NCBI GenBank assembly: GCA_008501765.1
Contig: QQUE01000007.1
Location: 62,001 to 126,000 of the forward strand
Reading direction: 5' to 3'
Origin: Calditrichota bacterium
GTDB taxonomy: Bacteria; Zhuqueibacterota; Zhuqueibacteria; Zhuqueibacterales; Geothermadaptataceae
Length of the DNA stretch: 64,000 nt
A program made the position numbers and the translations under genes. Positions 17,368-28,290 of the stretch are shown here, piece by piece. Under the pieces are notes generated by a model, which searched no databases, had not been told where the DNA came from, and worked only from the letters and a program-made list of their open reading frames with translations. Position 1 is the first letter of the stretch. Each line of letters begins with the position of its first letter.

Positions 17368-20130
17368 TTAATTTGGATTTGACCGCTTTCTAAATCCCAC
17401 TTTGAATCCAAAATGTATCTCACGCGGATGACCAAAAAGATCGCCGCCTTCAACGGATGCATAATGCTGGCGCTGGCCGTTATTAATCAATTCGTGAAGT
17501 TGAATTGTTTCCGGTGAGTAGGACCCCCAGTAGCTTGATCTAAATGACTCAGTTTTGAAAAAGGTATCATTTTCAGCAGATCCAGACCTGCGATAAACAT
17601 GAAGGACATTTTTCCGATTGAATAAATTCTGAAATCTCATAAAAACAGTTGTTTGGAAGCCGAGAATACTAAGACCTCGATCGATCTGCAAATCCATTAA
17701 ATAATTTGCCGGTGTTGTTATATGGCCGAGATAGTATTCCCGACCTCGTGAGTTGCCATCTGCTAAAATTGCCCCGGTAGAGATAGTATGCACGGCATTT
17801 CCATCGTACATGTCGATATCGTGGCCGCTGTTATAACGAAACAAGCTATGTAATTTCCAATTTCTCAATATGAAATTTCCACTTCCTGGTGAAGTTAAGC
17901 TGGCAAGCAGGTTTATCCGGTGTGTTTGGTTATAATCAAAATTTTTATCACCTGGCAAAGGATAAAAGTCAGGCTCGTAGTAATGCTCCGCAGACATATT
18001 TGTCAATGGATAGCTGTTTGGTCCGTTGACATTGGACAGAGTATAATTCCCCCAAATCATCCAATGCCGGTTTCGAAAATTCAGTTCGAGTGTAAGCCCT
18101 TTGGCGATGGATTCGCCGTCATTGGCCAAAACCGTATAATCCCAATACGAGGAGAGTGGACTCACTTCGATTCTTTTGCATTGCAGTAAATTATCACTTT
18201 TACGATAATAAAATCCGGCTTTCGCGGAAAGCTGGGTAGAAAATTGTCGCATATAAGTGATATTCATATTATTTGATTCGATTGGAGTCGCTCCGCCACC
18301 CGAAAAATCATGCCCTGAATACCATGGTGCATTTAAGAATCTTCGGATATAGCTCAAATAGACGTCCTGGAAGCGAGGCTGTTGGGCATATTTCCCCCAG
18401 GATATATTCAATGCACTTTTCTCTGAAATCATATAGTGCCAGGCGAACCGAGGCAAAAAATACTGATTTGATGGAGATTTTTTTATGCCAAAACCTTGAT
18501 CCGGAAATGCATCATATTTCCAGGGTGGGTAGGATGGATTGTCTGGAAATGAAAATATTTTCTCTCCATTGTTATAATTCACATACTGCAGCCCTGCATT
18601 AAAAGTATGACGTTGATATTCAATTTGATCGGATAAATATAATGTGAATTCCCGGGATTTTTTTGGTCCTTCAAAACCATTTTCACCGTCACTTTTTTTA
18701 CCACCGAATGTATAACCATAGACATTGAAATATTCTTTAATCGACTCCCATCCTGCGTCGTTTTCAACTTCGTATCGATCTAAATCCAGGTCAAATCTAT
18801 TCACGTTAATATTTAAATGTGGACTGTTTAATACCTGAAAGTAGTGCATCCTGTGCGTATTTATTTTTGTGCCCACGGCTATTTTATGAGAACCAAAATC
18901 CCTGGTGAAATGTGCGCGCAAATTAAAGGTGTTTTCCTCACGTTTATTGTAATTTGGAAAAATGACGTGCCCCGGCTGGTCGAATGGGAAATAAAACAAC
19001 CGAGCCTGTCCGGGGTCATAATAATATTGTGTGTTTTCATCAACATATGCATACCGTGATGTATTGCTTTCTTCCCAAACAATGCCTTTTTCTGCGGTTG
19101 CAGCACTGTCGTAATAGGCCAAAAAATTATCTTTATGAACCGGGTCGTAAGTTGTTGAAAATGCTTTGATTCTATCGATTTGAACGTTCGCATCAATTTC
19201 CCAGAAAATATTGTTCTGCCAGTGCAGAGAAATTGCATTATTTTTTGTCCGGTTTTCGGGAATTCTCGCTGAATTGAACATACTTTCGATTGGTGTCGTA
19301 TTAATCTGCTTTTTCTGCCAGTGGAAAAGATGCACGAAATCAAAATTACCCGCAGCCGTTTTTGCCGAAATAATGCTTTGTGCAGCCCAGCGGTCTGAAC
19401 TCGCATTCGGGATATTTCCCGGGGAAACAACTATTTCACCTGCCTCAAAAATGGAGGCATCAAGGTGAGAATAAATATTATCACCTTCAGGAATCTGATA
19501 ATTAAATCCAGGCCAAAAACGGCGATAGTGGTCGCCATATTGCTCGTTCTCAATGGCAGTTGAAAAGGTAATGGAGTTCTCTTTTAATGATCCGCTGGCA
19601 AGAAATAAATTGCGTTTGTGGCCGTAGGAATAGGTATCAAATTTCTTTTCATAATCGGTGGTAAAATTGTCGTTGCTGGAGAGAAAAGCGAGACGTAATT
19701 CATCGCCGCCCGGAAGCATTTTCTGTGAGACAAGTGCGCTGGCGCTGCTGCTTGCAGCATCCGGAGAATTTTGAATAAAAAGTGACGCCAAACCCTCGTA
19801 AATTGGAACAAACAGCGGTTGTCCTGAGAAAATGCTGCGGATATTTATATTTTCGAAAGAATAATCAATTTCATCAAAACGACTGCCTTGAACGTGCAAT
19901 TGCTGTTCGCCGCGGTAATCCTGTACGATGGTTCCGGCAAATAAACCATGGTAAAATTGCGGCAAATCCCGCATCGGAAGGGTGCTCAGTTGATTGCTGT
20001 TCAAATTGAAGTTGTGTAGAAAACCGGTGCTGTCTTGCGCTAAAGAATTATTTATTAATAAAAAGAAAAGAGCACTAATGGCAAGAATCGGGTGACTTGA
20101 AGAGAAGCTACATTTCATTTTTATCTCCAA
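17368..20130 (-). CDS. TonB-dependent receptor-like outer membrane protein
   Basis: 920 aa with signal peptide, plug-like N-terminal domain and long C-terminal beta-barrel ending in an aromatic-rich strand region. Confidence 0.7.
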   Translation of the reverse strand: MEIKMKCSFSSSHPILAISALFFLLINNSLAQDSTGFLHNFNLNSNQLSTLPMRDLPQFYHGLFAGTIVQDYRGEQQLHVQGSRFDEIDYSFENINIRSIFSGQPLFVPIYEGLASLFIQNSPDAASSSASALVSQKMLPGGDELRLAFLSSNDNFTTDYEKKFDTYSYGHKRNLFLASGSLKENSITFSTAIENEQYGDHYRRFWPGFNYQIPEGDNIYSHLDASIFEAGEIVVSPGNIPNASSDRWAAQSIISAKTAAGNFDFVHLFHWQKKQINTTPIESMFNSARIPENRTKNNAISLHWQNNIFWEIDANVQIDRIKAFSTTYDPVHKDNFLAYYDSAATAEKGIVWEESNTSRYAYVDENTQYYYDPGQARLFYFPFDQPGHVIFPNYNKREENTFNLRAHFTRDFGSHKIAVGTKINTHRMHYFQVLNSPHLNINVNRFDLDLDRYEVENDAGWESIKEYFNVYGYTFGGKKSDGENGFEGPKKSREFTLYLSDQIEYQRHTFNAGLQYVNYNNGEKIFSFPDNPSYPPWKYDAFPDQGFGIKKSPSNQYFLPRFAWHYMISEKSALNISWGKYAQQPRFQDVYLSYIRRFLNAPWYSGHDFSGGGATPIESNNMNITYMRQFSTQLSAKAGFYYRKSDNLLQCKRIEVSPLSSYWDYTVLANDGESIAKGLTLELNFRNRHWMIWGNYTLSNVNGPNSYPLTNMSAEHYYEPDFYPLPGDKNFDYNQTHRINLLASLTSPGSGNFILRNWKLHSLFRYNSGHDIDMYDGNAVHTISTGAILADGNSRGREYYLGHITTPANYLMDLQIDRGLSILGFQTTVFMRFQNLFNRKNVLHVYRRSGSAENDTFFKTESFRSSYWGSYSPETIQLHELINNGQRQHYASVEGGDLFGHPREIHFGFKVGFRKRSNPN

Positions 20131-20199
20131 CTATTATATTCGAATCCATTGCTCATCAATAGCGTTTGCATCACTTTGAGTGATTCAATCGCAATATGT

Positions 20200-23100
20200 T
20201 TATTTGTGCACCACCACCAGTTTGAGAATTTTTTCCACGCCTAATTCCGGTAGTTCAATTTTTGCGATAAACAAGCCATTGCCCACCAGCCGGCCGGATT
20301 CATTGGTCAAGTCCCATTTTAAATACTGCAAATCATCACTTTTTTCCAATGTGCGCACTAGCACACCTGAAAGTGTGTAAATTTGGATTTTGGCTTTTTG
20401 TGGAAGATGTGTAAAGGTCACGAAGCGGGTTTCACGGTTTTCGTCCAAATTGAACAAGCCGTAATAGGGGTTTGGGAAGACATTTATCAATTGTTGTGCA
20501 TCGACCTTTGCTTGTGCTTCTGATCGAGTTGGCGCCATCCCAGCAGTGCTGAATGTGAAAACATCGGCCTCAGTGAACGATTTTACCGTAAAAAAACGGA
20601 TAATGGAGCCTGGCTGTGGAGGAGCACTATTGCCATCAAAATCGCACACCAAAAGTCCGGTCAGCACAGAATCTCCGATTGTAGAAGTGATACCAGTGCC
20701 AGCGCTAACTGCCGCTGCGAAATCACTATACGATTTTCCCGCAGCAGGCATATGCCAGTTAATTCTATCGAATGCCGGAAAACCAATATATCCATCTGGC
20801 CCATAATCTGGAGAAAACACACCAATGGTTCCAGCACCGGAATGCAAAACAGGAATCAGTTGAATTGCCTGATTCCGCGATTCGTCGTGAGGGATTAACC
20901 AGAGTTGAAATGGAACAGGGCCGGTTGTTTCATCCTGCCAGAGCGCTAAGCTGCCGCTGTTTAATTCTGTAAACTGGAGCTCAAGATCAAATGATCGTGC
21001 CAGAAAGCCATTTAATTTTAGTCCTTTTTCGCCTGTCGTAGTCGTGCTCAGGAAGTAGCGATCACCATAACCACCCGCATTTAAACTGTGCCAAACCTGG
21101 TTTCCAGAAAATGGGGCACCAATGGTGTCAAAATCATCCTCCCCCAATGGGCCGTTCTCATTGGCTATTTCAATAATGGCGGGATTGCCATTATCCAGAC
21201 GTTTGAACCCAGCACTATTGTTAGACGGAAGGTGTAAGCCGAACCCATCGATGACAATATTGTACTCAGCGCCAAATTTATGTTGATTCTCAAAAATAAA
21301 TCTTTCAGTGGTTAAATTCTGTAAATTCCACAAAAAATCTACATCATTTTTCTCGGTAAAAGTAATCTGGTAATCCTGTCCGGTTATGGCCGTAGGATCA
21401 ATTATGACAGCAGAAACTGAGAACTCACTTTCACCGCTGCTGTGAATGACAGGAATTGTATCTCCAGTTGCGGAATGAAAACGTTGACCCAATTTCTTCG
21501 GATCAATGCGAACAGTTAAACTTTTGGGATAAGATTCCAGGCTGCGTGGTATTGCTGCAGGATCGGGGTGTACACTGTAGGCTGATACTGAAAAAAGATA
21601 TTCTTTTTCCCGGACAAGTGGTTTATAAACTGGCCCGAAGGCATCTGAGCTAATAAAATGGTGGAATTGCAATCCTTCGTTATTTCCTGAAGCTAAAATT
21701 TGCTCGGTATAGGCAAAAACCTCCCGGTCATATGCCATACCAGTGATTGTTGAAAAATCATTTTTTTTGTCATAAGTAGCAATAATTTTCCTCTCCCAGG
21801 ATTGCTCAGGATCATGCTGGTAAATTTTGAATCCTTCGATTATATGCCCGCCGCTTTCCCACGTATCGACAAAATCAATTGGAGAATCAGGATATTCCCA
21901 GGTTAATAAAATGCGATCACCAACTATGGTTGCTGTAACTATTGGGTTTGGTGGTGATTCTGGTATCTGAAACCCGTTTTTGTGGTAAGATTTGGCTACT
22001 CTCGCATGTCTTCTCGCAAGACCCAGGCTCGAAATTCTATCATAGCCGAGTCCGGAAGAAAGTGCGTATGTAATCTCATTGCTATCACCCAGCGCCATAG
22101 AAAATGGCCCGGCTGACATGAGAATACGTCGGTCGCCGCCTTCTTTATCAAGCCAGCCCGATTTACTAATTGGATCGCCTGTGACGGAAAATTTCGTTTC
22201 TTCTCCATCGGGTGTGAAAAATGGGGTGGGCTCCATTATTGGATGTTCCTGAAAACCACGTAACAAGTTCCAGGTACCCAAGAAAGGAAACCTGTTTTCT
22301 GCCGCCGGATCGTTGAAAAATACACTAAATGGTCCGCCATCGTGAGTGAATGCATATGTTGAAAGATTCGTGAAGTCTGCTTTTTGTCCGCTCCCCCAAA
22401 ATGCGTCACTACCGGGTTCAGGTATTACGGGTCCTGCCAAAAGAATATATCCTGCAGCGGGCGGGGCATATCCTGCAGTGAGAAAATTTGAATCATCGAT
22501 ATTCTCGTTATAGCTAAAACCCAGCTCTAATTCCCGGTCATAGCCGACAAGGTCGTCTCCGAAATCCCCCAGATCCAGATCAGCAAAAATACCAATAAAT
22601 AAACTGTCCAGAAAAGCATCGGTTGCCGTTTCGGATGTTCCTTTGAATACAAAACGTGCGCGGTGAAAAACTGAATTACTCAGCTGAGTTTTTTGATTTG
22701 AGCCTGAACTATAGGCCCACGTTGTGAAGTGAAATTCGAGTCCCAACGGCGGGCTAGTGATAGTGCGTCCACCACCAGAGGAGCTGTCGGGCAGAAGGTC
22801 GTTGGCCACAAAATAAATAACTTGATCTGCATTATGCAAACCGGGTTCATCGGCGTGGATACCTGGATCGAAATATTCGCCCGGAGCTGGCCGCATTTTC
22901 GGGATTTCATTTCCCCAGCTGTCAATACGAAATTCAGGTGAATATTTCCCATCACCATCGACATCATAGAATGGTGCACCTTTATCGACTGGCCATTCGA
23001 GCCAGTCCTCTTTGTAAAGGGCTAACAATTCGTTGATTTCTGTCTGAGTAACCTGTTCTCGAGACAATCCATAAACGCTGATGGATTCTGTATGCATATT

Positions 23101-23559
23101 ATCTTGCAGATTGTAAGAATCTTCATAAATATCCCGCCGAATCCGCCATACACGGTTCACTTCATCATCTTCTGGATTTTCCACAATCCCGGGACTGAGA
23201 ATCATACCTGGCTGGAGCTCAGATTGATATCGTGCGCCCCGAACTCGGACAGATGAGCTGTCGTTGTGATGTAGGATACCGCCGATGATTAGCGAGTGGT
23301 GATATAGTATGTTTAACTGCGAATTGGGATCAATATACATTTCGTGACCGGAATATTTAGTTTCTCCAAATATTCCGTTGGAATAAACAGGCATTAGCAA
23401 TGCGCCCGCGTTTAGCATGGCTTTTGCGTAAGTTACCTGGTAAATAGCCGGAAGTTTTACCTTTGAAGAAATATTTTGGCATTCTGCTGAATTAGGGGAG
23501 AATAAAAATAGAAGCACAATTGTCAACATAGCGGATGGGAGAATTGCTTTTGCCGTCAT
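20200..23559 (-). CDS. Large secreted protein with C-terminal FlgD-Ig/sorting-type domain
   Basis: 1119 aa; C-term INVFPNPYYGLFNL...VTFTHLPQKAKIQIYTLSGVLVRTL...WDLTNESGRLVGNGLFIAKIEL typical of secreted-protein C-terminal domains. Confidence 0.7.
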   Translation of the reverse strand: MTAKAILPSAMLTIVLLFLFSPNSAECQNISSKVKLPAIYQVTYAKAMLNAGALLMPVYSNGIFGETKYSGHEMYIDPNSQLNILYHHSLIIGGILHHNDSSSVRVRGARYQSELQPGMILSPGIVENPEDDEVNRVWRIRRDIYEDSYNLQDNMHTESISVYGLSREQVTQTEINELLALYKEDWLEWPVDKGAPFYDVDGDGKYSPEFRIDSWGNEIPKMRPAPGEYFDPGIHADEPGLHNADQVIYFVANDLLPDSSSGGGRTITSPPLGLEFHFTTWAYSSGSNQKTQLSNSVFHRARFVFKGTSETATDAFLDSLFIGIFADLDLGDFGDDLVGYDRELELGFSYNENIDDSNFLTAGYAPPAAGYILLAGPVIPEPGSDAFWGSGQKADFTNLSTYAFTHDGGPFSVFFNDPAAENRFPFLGTWNLLRGFQEHPIMEPTPFFTPDGEETKFSVTGDPISKSGWLDKEGGDRRILMSAGPFSMALGDSNEITYALSSGLGYDRISSLGLARRHARVAKSYHKNGFQIPESPPNPIVTATIVGDRILLTWEYPDSPIDFVDTWESGGHIIEGFKIYQHDPEQSWERKIIATYDKKNDFSTITGMAYDREVFAYTEQILASGNNEGLQFHHFISSDAFGPVYKPLVREKEYLFSVSAYSVHPDPAAIPRSLESYPKSLTVRIDPKKLGQRFHSATGDTIPVIHSSGESEFSVSAVIIDPTAITGQDYQITFTEKNDVDFLWNLQNLTTERFIFENQHKFGAEYNIVIDGFGLHLPSNNSAGFKRLDNGNPAIIEIANENGPLGEDDFDTIGAPFSGNQVWHSLNAGGYGDRYFLSTTTTGEKGLKLNGFLARSFDLELQFTELNSGSLALWQDETTGPVPFQLWLIPHDESRNQAIQLIPVLHSGAGTIGVFSPDYGPDGYIGFPAFDRINWHMPAAGKSYSDFAAAVSAGTGITSTIGDSVLTGLLVCDFDGNSAPPQPGSIIRFFTVKSFTEADVFTFSTAGMAPTRSEAQAKVDAQQLINVFPNPYYGLFNLDENRETRFVTFTHLPQKAKIQIYTLSGVLVRTLEKSDDLQYLKWDLTNESGRLVGNGLFIAKIELPELGVEKILKLVVVHK

Positions 23560-23746
23560 CGGTCACCCCTCGATTTTAGTGGAAATAAATTTTGACCTTG
23601 GAGTTTCTTTGGTGAGATTAGATGATTTTAAATTATCTATTTAGAAATTTGGATGCAAGGAAAAAGGCACTAAAAATTATAGTGGAATTAATACGAATAA
23701 TGGAGTAGGAGTAAGAAGCACCAGCGGGTACTGGTGCTTGATAAAA

Positions 23747-24469
23747 TTATTGAATCCCCATCTTCGCTTTAAGGGCAGCGAGAGAATCACTGCTGGCGCT
23801 GCTGGTGGGGGTGTCCAGCGCAGCTTCGATTTCCGCATCGACTGAGCCACCGATTTGGCCGATATCGCCGTAGGCTTCTGCGAGAGATTCCTCTTCGTTG
23901 ACTTTGTCTTTCATGCGCTCCAGCATTGCAACTGTACCGGAAGAATCAACGTTGGAAAGTTGTTGATTTATCTTCTTCATCGAAGTGGCTGTTTTGGCGC
24001 GGGCTTTCAGCGTGACAAGTTCGTTTTCATAGCGGGAAATGGTCTGTTTCAGTTTTTCAACCTTGCCTTGAAGCTGGTCAGCCATTTTTTGCTGTGCCTG
24101 GTAATCCGTGGAAAGTTGCAATCCACGGGCTGCAGCTTCTTCTTTTTTGCTGAGTGATTCAGTTGCCAATCGTTCGGCCTGCGCTGCATCCAAATCTCCA
24201 CCCTGCATTTTCTGTAGCAGTAACATGGCTTTGCGTTCATAATCGCCGGCCAATTTGTTTTGATCGTCGGCATCTTTGCGCATACGGATAGCCAGTGATT
24301 TTACTTGCGCCAGGCTTTGCATCGCTCCCTGCAAATCTTTTTTCATATCGCGAATGCCTTGTTCCGTCATTTTTATCGGATCTTCCAGTTTGTCTACAAC
24401 CGAGTGCGCTTGTGCCTGGCCGACCTTAAAAATTCTTCCAAATACTCCTGCCATTTTATTTACCTCCAC
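23747..24469 (-). CDS. PspA/IM30 family protein
   Basis: MAGVFGRIFKVGQAQAHSVVDKLEDPIKMTEQGIRDMKKDLQGAMQSLAQVKSLAIR; long coiled coil. Confidence 0.88.
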   Translation of the reverse strand: MEVNKMAGVFGRIFKVGQAQAHSVVDKLEDPIKMTEQGIRDMKKDLQGAMQSLAQVKSLAIRMRKDADDQNKLAGDYERKAMLLLQKMQGGDLDAAQAERLATESLSKKEEAAARGLQLSTDYQAQQKMADQLQGKVEKLKQTISRYENELVTLKARAKTATSMKKINQQLSNVDSSGTVAMLERMKDKVNEEESLAEAYGDIGQIGGSVDAEIEAALDTPTSSASSDSLAALKAKMGIQ

Positions 24470-24868
24470 TTACTTTTTTGCGAATTCTATCAGTTCATTG
24501 GCATTTTCTGCCAGGGCCAGTGAAAGCGATGAAATCGAAGCTTCCAATTCATTTTTATCAAGATTTTCCAGTTGCAATGTGTCACGGTAAAAGACGGTCT
24601 TTTCTTCTTCGTCGATTGCAAAAGCGCCGTGTACCAGCTCGTGATTCATCTGCAATAATCGTTTATAAAGCGATGCTTTATCATTTTGCGGGATCGGGAT
24701 AATTGGCTGCTCGATGATGACGATTGGTTCTTCGCAATCGATGATCATATTTTGAATACCGCGGTCTTCATCTTCGATGACAAAGAGTTCTTCAGCCTCA
24801 TCCTCTTTGGTGATATTTACATCCAGGTCAAGCAAAAATGCTTTCACCTTTTCGAGGTTTTGTGACAT
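24470..24868 (-). CDS. YbjN-like / secretion-chaperone-fold protein
   Basis: Small acidic protein directly upstream of pspA; pattern LYKRLLQMNHELVHGAFAIDEEEKTVFYRDTLQLENLDKNELEASI. Confidence 0.65.
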   Translation of the reverse strand: MSQNLEKVKAFLLDLDVNITKEDEAEELFVIEDEDRGIQNMIIDCEEPIVIIEQPIIPIPQNDKASLYKRLLQMNHELVHGAFAIDEEEKTVFYRDTLQLENLDKNELEASISSLSLALAENANELIEFAKK

Positions 24869-24967
24869 GAGAATCCTCCTGAGAGTTTAGGTGTTATTTT
24901 TCACAAGTGTATTTTTTTCTGAATAAATTGCAATAGAGATAGTACACATAATAATTGTATTTATTCA

Positions 24968-25333
24968 TTATGACAAATGTTTTTCCAATTCCGCATAGGC
25001 CTGGTTCAACCCTTGCACAATTTCGTTAGCAATTTTCACTTTTTCCGGGTCGGCTGAATGCAAATCCGGATGGTATTTGCGTACCATCTTTTTCCACGCT
25101 TTGCGTACGGATTCAAGGTCGGAACCGGGCGGAATTTCAAGGTTTGCATAATATTGTAACAGCCTTGAATCACTGCGAGTTTTTTGTTTTTGACCACCCG
25201 TTGAAAATTCTCCGGAATCAGTCTGCGTTTCATCAAAAGACTGTTGAGATTTTTGCTTTTCTTTTCCTTTATGCAGATTATCCATCTCGGCACGTGCAAT
25301 GCGCGCCAGTCTTTCAAAAAGTGAATGAGCCAT
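24968..25333 (-). CDS. J-domain (DnaJ-like) protein
   Basis: C-terminal ARIR-type YYANLEIPPGSDLESVRKAWKKMVRKYHPDLHSADPEK with HPD motif. Confidence 0.88.
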   Translation of the reverse strand: MAHSLFERLARIARAEMDNLHKGKEKQKSQQSFDETQTDSGEFSTGGQKQKTRSDSRLLQYYANLEIPPGSDLESVRKAWKKMVRKYHPDLHSADPEKVKIANEIVQGLNQAYAELEKHLS

Positions 25334-25360
25334 ATTTTTTTACATTGCCAAATTTAATAA

Positions 25361-26413
25361 TTAAACCGGTCTGTTTGCTGCAATAAGAATGAGAGAATCG
25401 TCTTTGTTTACAATAAAATCGACATCCGGATTTGAAATCACTTCGGCGTCGCCATCGCGTTGCACGCCAAGTACGATACTTTTGTGAATTCGTTTCATCT
25501 CAGTGAACACATCGATAAACTCTTTCCCTGCCATAGAATTGGGTAGCGGGACTTTATAGAGATCGTTCCCGAATTGTGAGCTTAGCAACTCGGAAATAAC
25601 TTTTGAAATGCCATGTTCCAAAGCTGCCCGGGAGATGAGCTTTGTGCTAAATTCAGCACCTACGATTATTTCATCGGCTTTTGCGCGACGGCAGTGCTGC
25701 ACATTCGATTCGTCAACTAATTCGACAATTGTATAAGCAGCTTCGTTCATGCATTCAACGGTCAAAGTTGTGAGAACGGCTTTGGCATCACGGGCGCTTT
25801 CGTTGATGCTGTCATCACTCATTATAACAACGGTGCGTGCTTTAAAAATGTTGGCCCGTTTTAAATTTTCTTCATTAACATCCCCCTGAATGAAATAGAG
25901 GTTTTCATCATCCACCGGTTTGTTTTCGATTGGACTGATCAGAATCATTGGCGTTTCCGTGCATCGGTTGTCGTTGCGCAATTCGGCTAATAATTCTCGC
26001 GTTCGGTTTGTCCATTCGCACAAAATTACGTGATTTTCGAAGTTGTATGAACCCATTCCGCGTTCTTCCTTTAGTTTTTTTTCAACGAATACACTGGCGA
26101 TTGTGGCGGTAAAAATACCAAGAATACCAATCCCTAAAATCATGATTACTGTTCCGACCATTCTCCCGCCAACTGTGATAGGGGCGAGGTCGCCGTAACC
26201 GACTGTCGTCATCGTAACGACGCTCCACCAAAGTGCATTCTTTAAAGCATCGACGAATGGGAGCCCTTTAAAAATCGTGTTTTTTTCAAAGAATGCCATC
26301 CCGACGGCGCTGAAAATGATCAGAATCGTCAATACGGCGAGAATTCGTAAAATATTTTCTCGTTTGAGAAAATTAAAAAAGGATGTTGCTCGTTTAAAAA
26401 TTTTATTTTTCAT
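25361..26413 (-). CDS. Two-TM potassium channel with TrkA-N/RCK domain
   Basis: Selectivity filter TMTTVGYGDLAP and NAD-binding-type RCK region. Confidence 0.9.
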   Translation of the reverse strand: MKNKIFKRATSFFNFLKRENILRILAVLTILIIFSAVGMAFFEKNTIFKGLPFVDALKNALWWSVVTMTTVGYGDLAPITVGGRMVGTVIMILGIGILGIFTATIASVFVEKKLKEERGMGSYNFENHVILCEWTNRTRELLAELRNDNRCTETPMILISPIENKPVDDENLYFIQGDVNEENLKRANIFKARTVVIMSDDSINESARDAKAVLTTLTVECMNEAAYTIVELVDESNVQHCRRAKADEIIVGAEFSTKLISRAALEHGISKVISELLSSQFGNDLYKVPLPNSMAGKEFIDVFTEMKRIHKSIVLGVQRDGDAEVISNPDVDFIVNKDDSLILIAANRPV

Positions 26414-26433
26414 CGATTTTGGCAGTTAGTTGA

Positions 26434-27981
26434 TTAGTAATAGTCCCATTCACCTTTATCATAATATTTATATAAAACAAGATTAAATTCATTATTGATT
26501 TCAACTTCTTCAAAATCATCAAACATCCCTTTGCCAAATAGCAACATTGCGAGCATCGCGTCGTTGTTGAGAAAGCGTGTTTCGATCACTGAGAAATCAG
26601 TTTGTTGCAGTTTTTTTCTCAGCAGTTCTGTTGGAAAATTTTTCCGGTTTACGCCGATAATCCAACCCCATTCACCCATGGTTGGAATTTGATTGTGATA
26701 GGGGATAGCCGAAAATTCAGCAGATTGGATGGTCTTCAAAATGGATAAATAGGCTTTGCGGGAAAAAAAAGGACTGGTTGCTTGCGTAACCAGCACGCCT
26801 CCTTCGCTGATTATTTTTTTTATTTGCTGATAAAATTGCAGGCTGTATAAACGGGAGAGAGATACAGTTTTGGGATCAGGCAAATCGATAAGAATAATAT
26901 CATATAATTGCACGCTTTGACGCACAAAAACAGCGGCATCTACATTGTGAATCTTGACTTTGGGTGAATTCAGGGCCTCGTCATTTGCCTGCCGGAAAAG
27001 GGCATGGTTTTGCCCCAGATCGGTTATTGCCGGATCAATATCAACGAGATCAATCTTTTCGACTGCGGGATATTTTAAGATTTCACGCACGGCAAATCCG
27101 TCGCCACCGCCGAGGATGAGCACATTTTTGTGGGTTGTGGCCACAGCAAATGCGGGATGCACAAGCGGTTCGTGGTAGCGTTCTTCATCATAAGTGCTAA
27201 ATTGCTGATTTCCATTTAAATAAAGCCAGAAATCATTGTGCCATTGAGTGATGGTAATTTTTTGATAGGGTGTTTGTTCACTGAAAATAACGGTGTCGCG
27301 GTATTTTTGCTGTTCACTGTATTGCACGATTGGTTTGGCAAAATAAGCCAATGCAACGAGAAAGATTGGCAGGACAACAAAGGCGTAACTAAAGGCTTTT
27401 TTGTATTTTAAATTATTTTTTTGCTGCCAAAACAAGGCGGCTGCTACAGATAAATTAATGGCACCAAGAATTATCGGCGTAAAAGTAAGTCCGAGCCAGG
27501 GCAGAGCCACGAATGCGAACAGCAACCCACCCAGCAGGGCGCCATAGTAATCTTTTTCCATCACGGATGAAATGTTGATTCGCAATTCTTCGAAATAAGC
27601 GTTGAGGCGTGTTGCCAGCGGGACTTCCATGCCGATGAGCAGGCCGATACCGATAGCGATGAGATAAATTATAAAATCGATGCTGACAATGTAAATTGAG
27701 AGCCAATAGGTTGCCACTGCGCTAATCGCGCATAAAAAGGATAATAATAATTCAACAAAAATAAAGGAGTCGAGCAATGACTTTTGGAAAGATTTGCTAA
27801 TTCTGCTGCCCAAGCCCATTGCAAAAAGCATGAGTGATATGGTCAATGTCCATTGCACGACCGCGTTACCAAGCAGATAACTTGCCAGGGTCGACATCAC
27901 ATATTCGGCAACAATTCCGGCCAATCCGGTGGCGAAAATACAGGCTTTGAGGATGAAGTTGTTTTTGGGATTATTTGTCAT
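26434..27981 (-). CDS. Membrane-anchored spermidine synthase-like protein
   Basis: N-terminal multi-TM domain and ILGGGDGFAVREILKYPAVEKIDLVDIDPAI, IIDLPDP motifs. Confidence 0.88.
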   Translation of the reverse strand: MTNNPKNNFILKACIFATGLAGIVAEYVMSTLASYLLGNAVVQWTLTISLMLFAMGLGSRISKSFQKSLLDSFIFVELLLSFLCAISAVATYWLSIYIVSIDFIIYLIAIGIGLLIGMEVPLATRLNAYFEELRINISSVMEKDYYGALLGGLLFAFVALPWLGLTFTPIILGAINLSVAAALFWQQKNNLKYKKAFSYAFVVLPIFLVALAYFAKPIVQYSEQQKYRDTVIFSEQTPYQKITITQWHNDFWLYLNGNQQFSTYDEERYHEPLVHPAFAVATTHKNVLILGGGDGFAVREILKYPAVEKIDLVDIDPAITDLGQNHALFRQANDEALNSPKVKIHNVDAAVFVRQSVQLYDIILIDLPDPKTVSLSRLYSLQFYQQIKKIISEGGVLVTQATSPFFSRKAYLSILKTIQSAEFSAIPYHNQIPTMGEWGWIIGVNRKNFPTELLRKKLQQTDFSVIETRFLNNDAMLAMLLFGKGMFDDFEEVEINNEFNLVLYKYYDKGEWDYY

Positions 27982-28126
27982 GTGAAAATATATAATTATG
28001 CAGCGTTAAGAGCAAATCGGTACAGAATTTTCGCACTATTTGGGTGACCGAAAAATTGAATGATGTGGATCATTGTGCAAATTGTAAGAATTTCACTAAA
28101 GACCTTATTGGCCAGCCTCATTTGTC

Positions 28127-28218
28127 ACCCCGGTTTGTGATTCTTACAATACCGGGGTCTCTTTAATTCCGAGCTAATTGTCAGGAGATCCCGGTATTTC
28201 ACCCTGTGAAAACCGGGA
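28127..28218. repeat. Two adjacent intergenic hairpins with shared CCGGT core
   Basis: ACCCCGGT (28127-28134)/ACCGGGGT (28151-28158); TCCCGGT-a-TTTCAC (28189-28202)/GTGAAA-ACCGGGA (28206-28218). Confidence 0.6.
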
Positions 28219-28290
28219 GGACACGCAGACGACAGCTTACTATTTTTTCCGAGTTATTAAATTTGCAAAACGTATTAAAGCTTGATCGGC

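Noticed and set aside
18879-19430. 183-aa ORF within the TonB-dependent receptor gene (same strand, other frame)
   Set aside because: Overlaps a long coherent beta-barrel ORF; no start context or motif.
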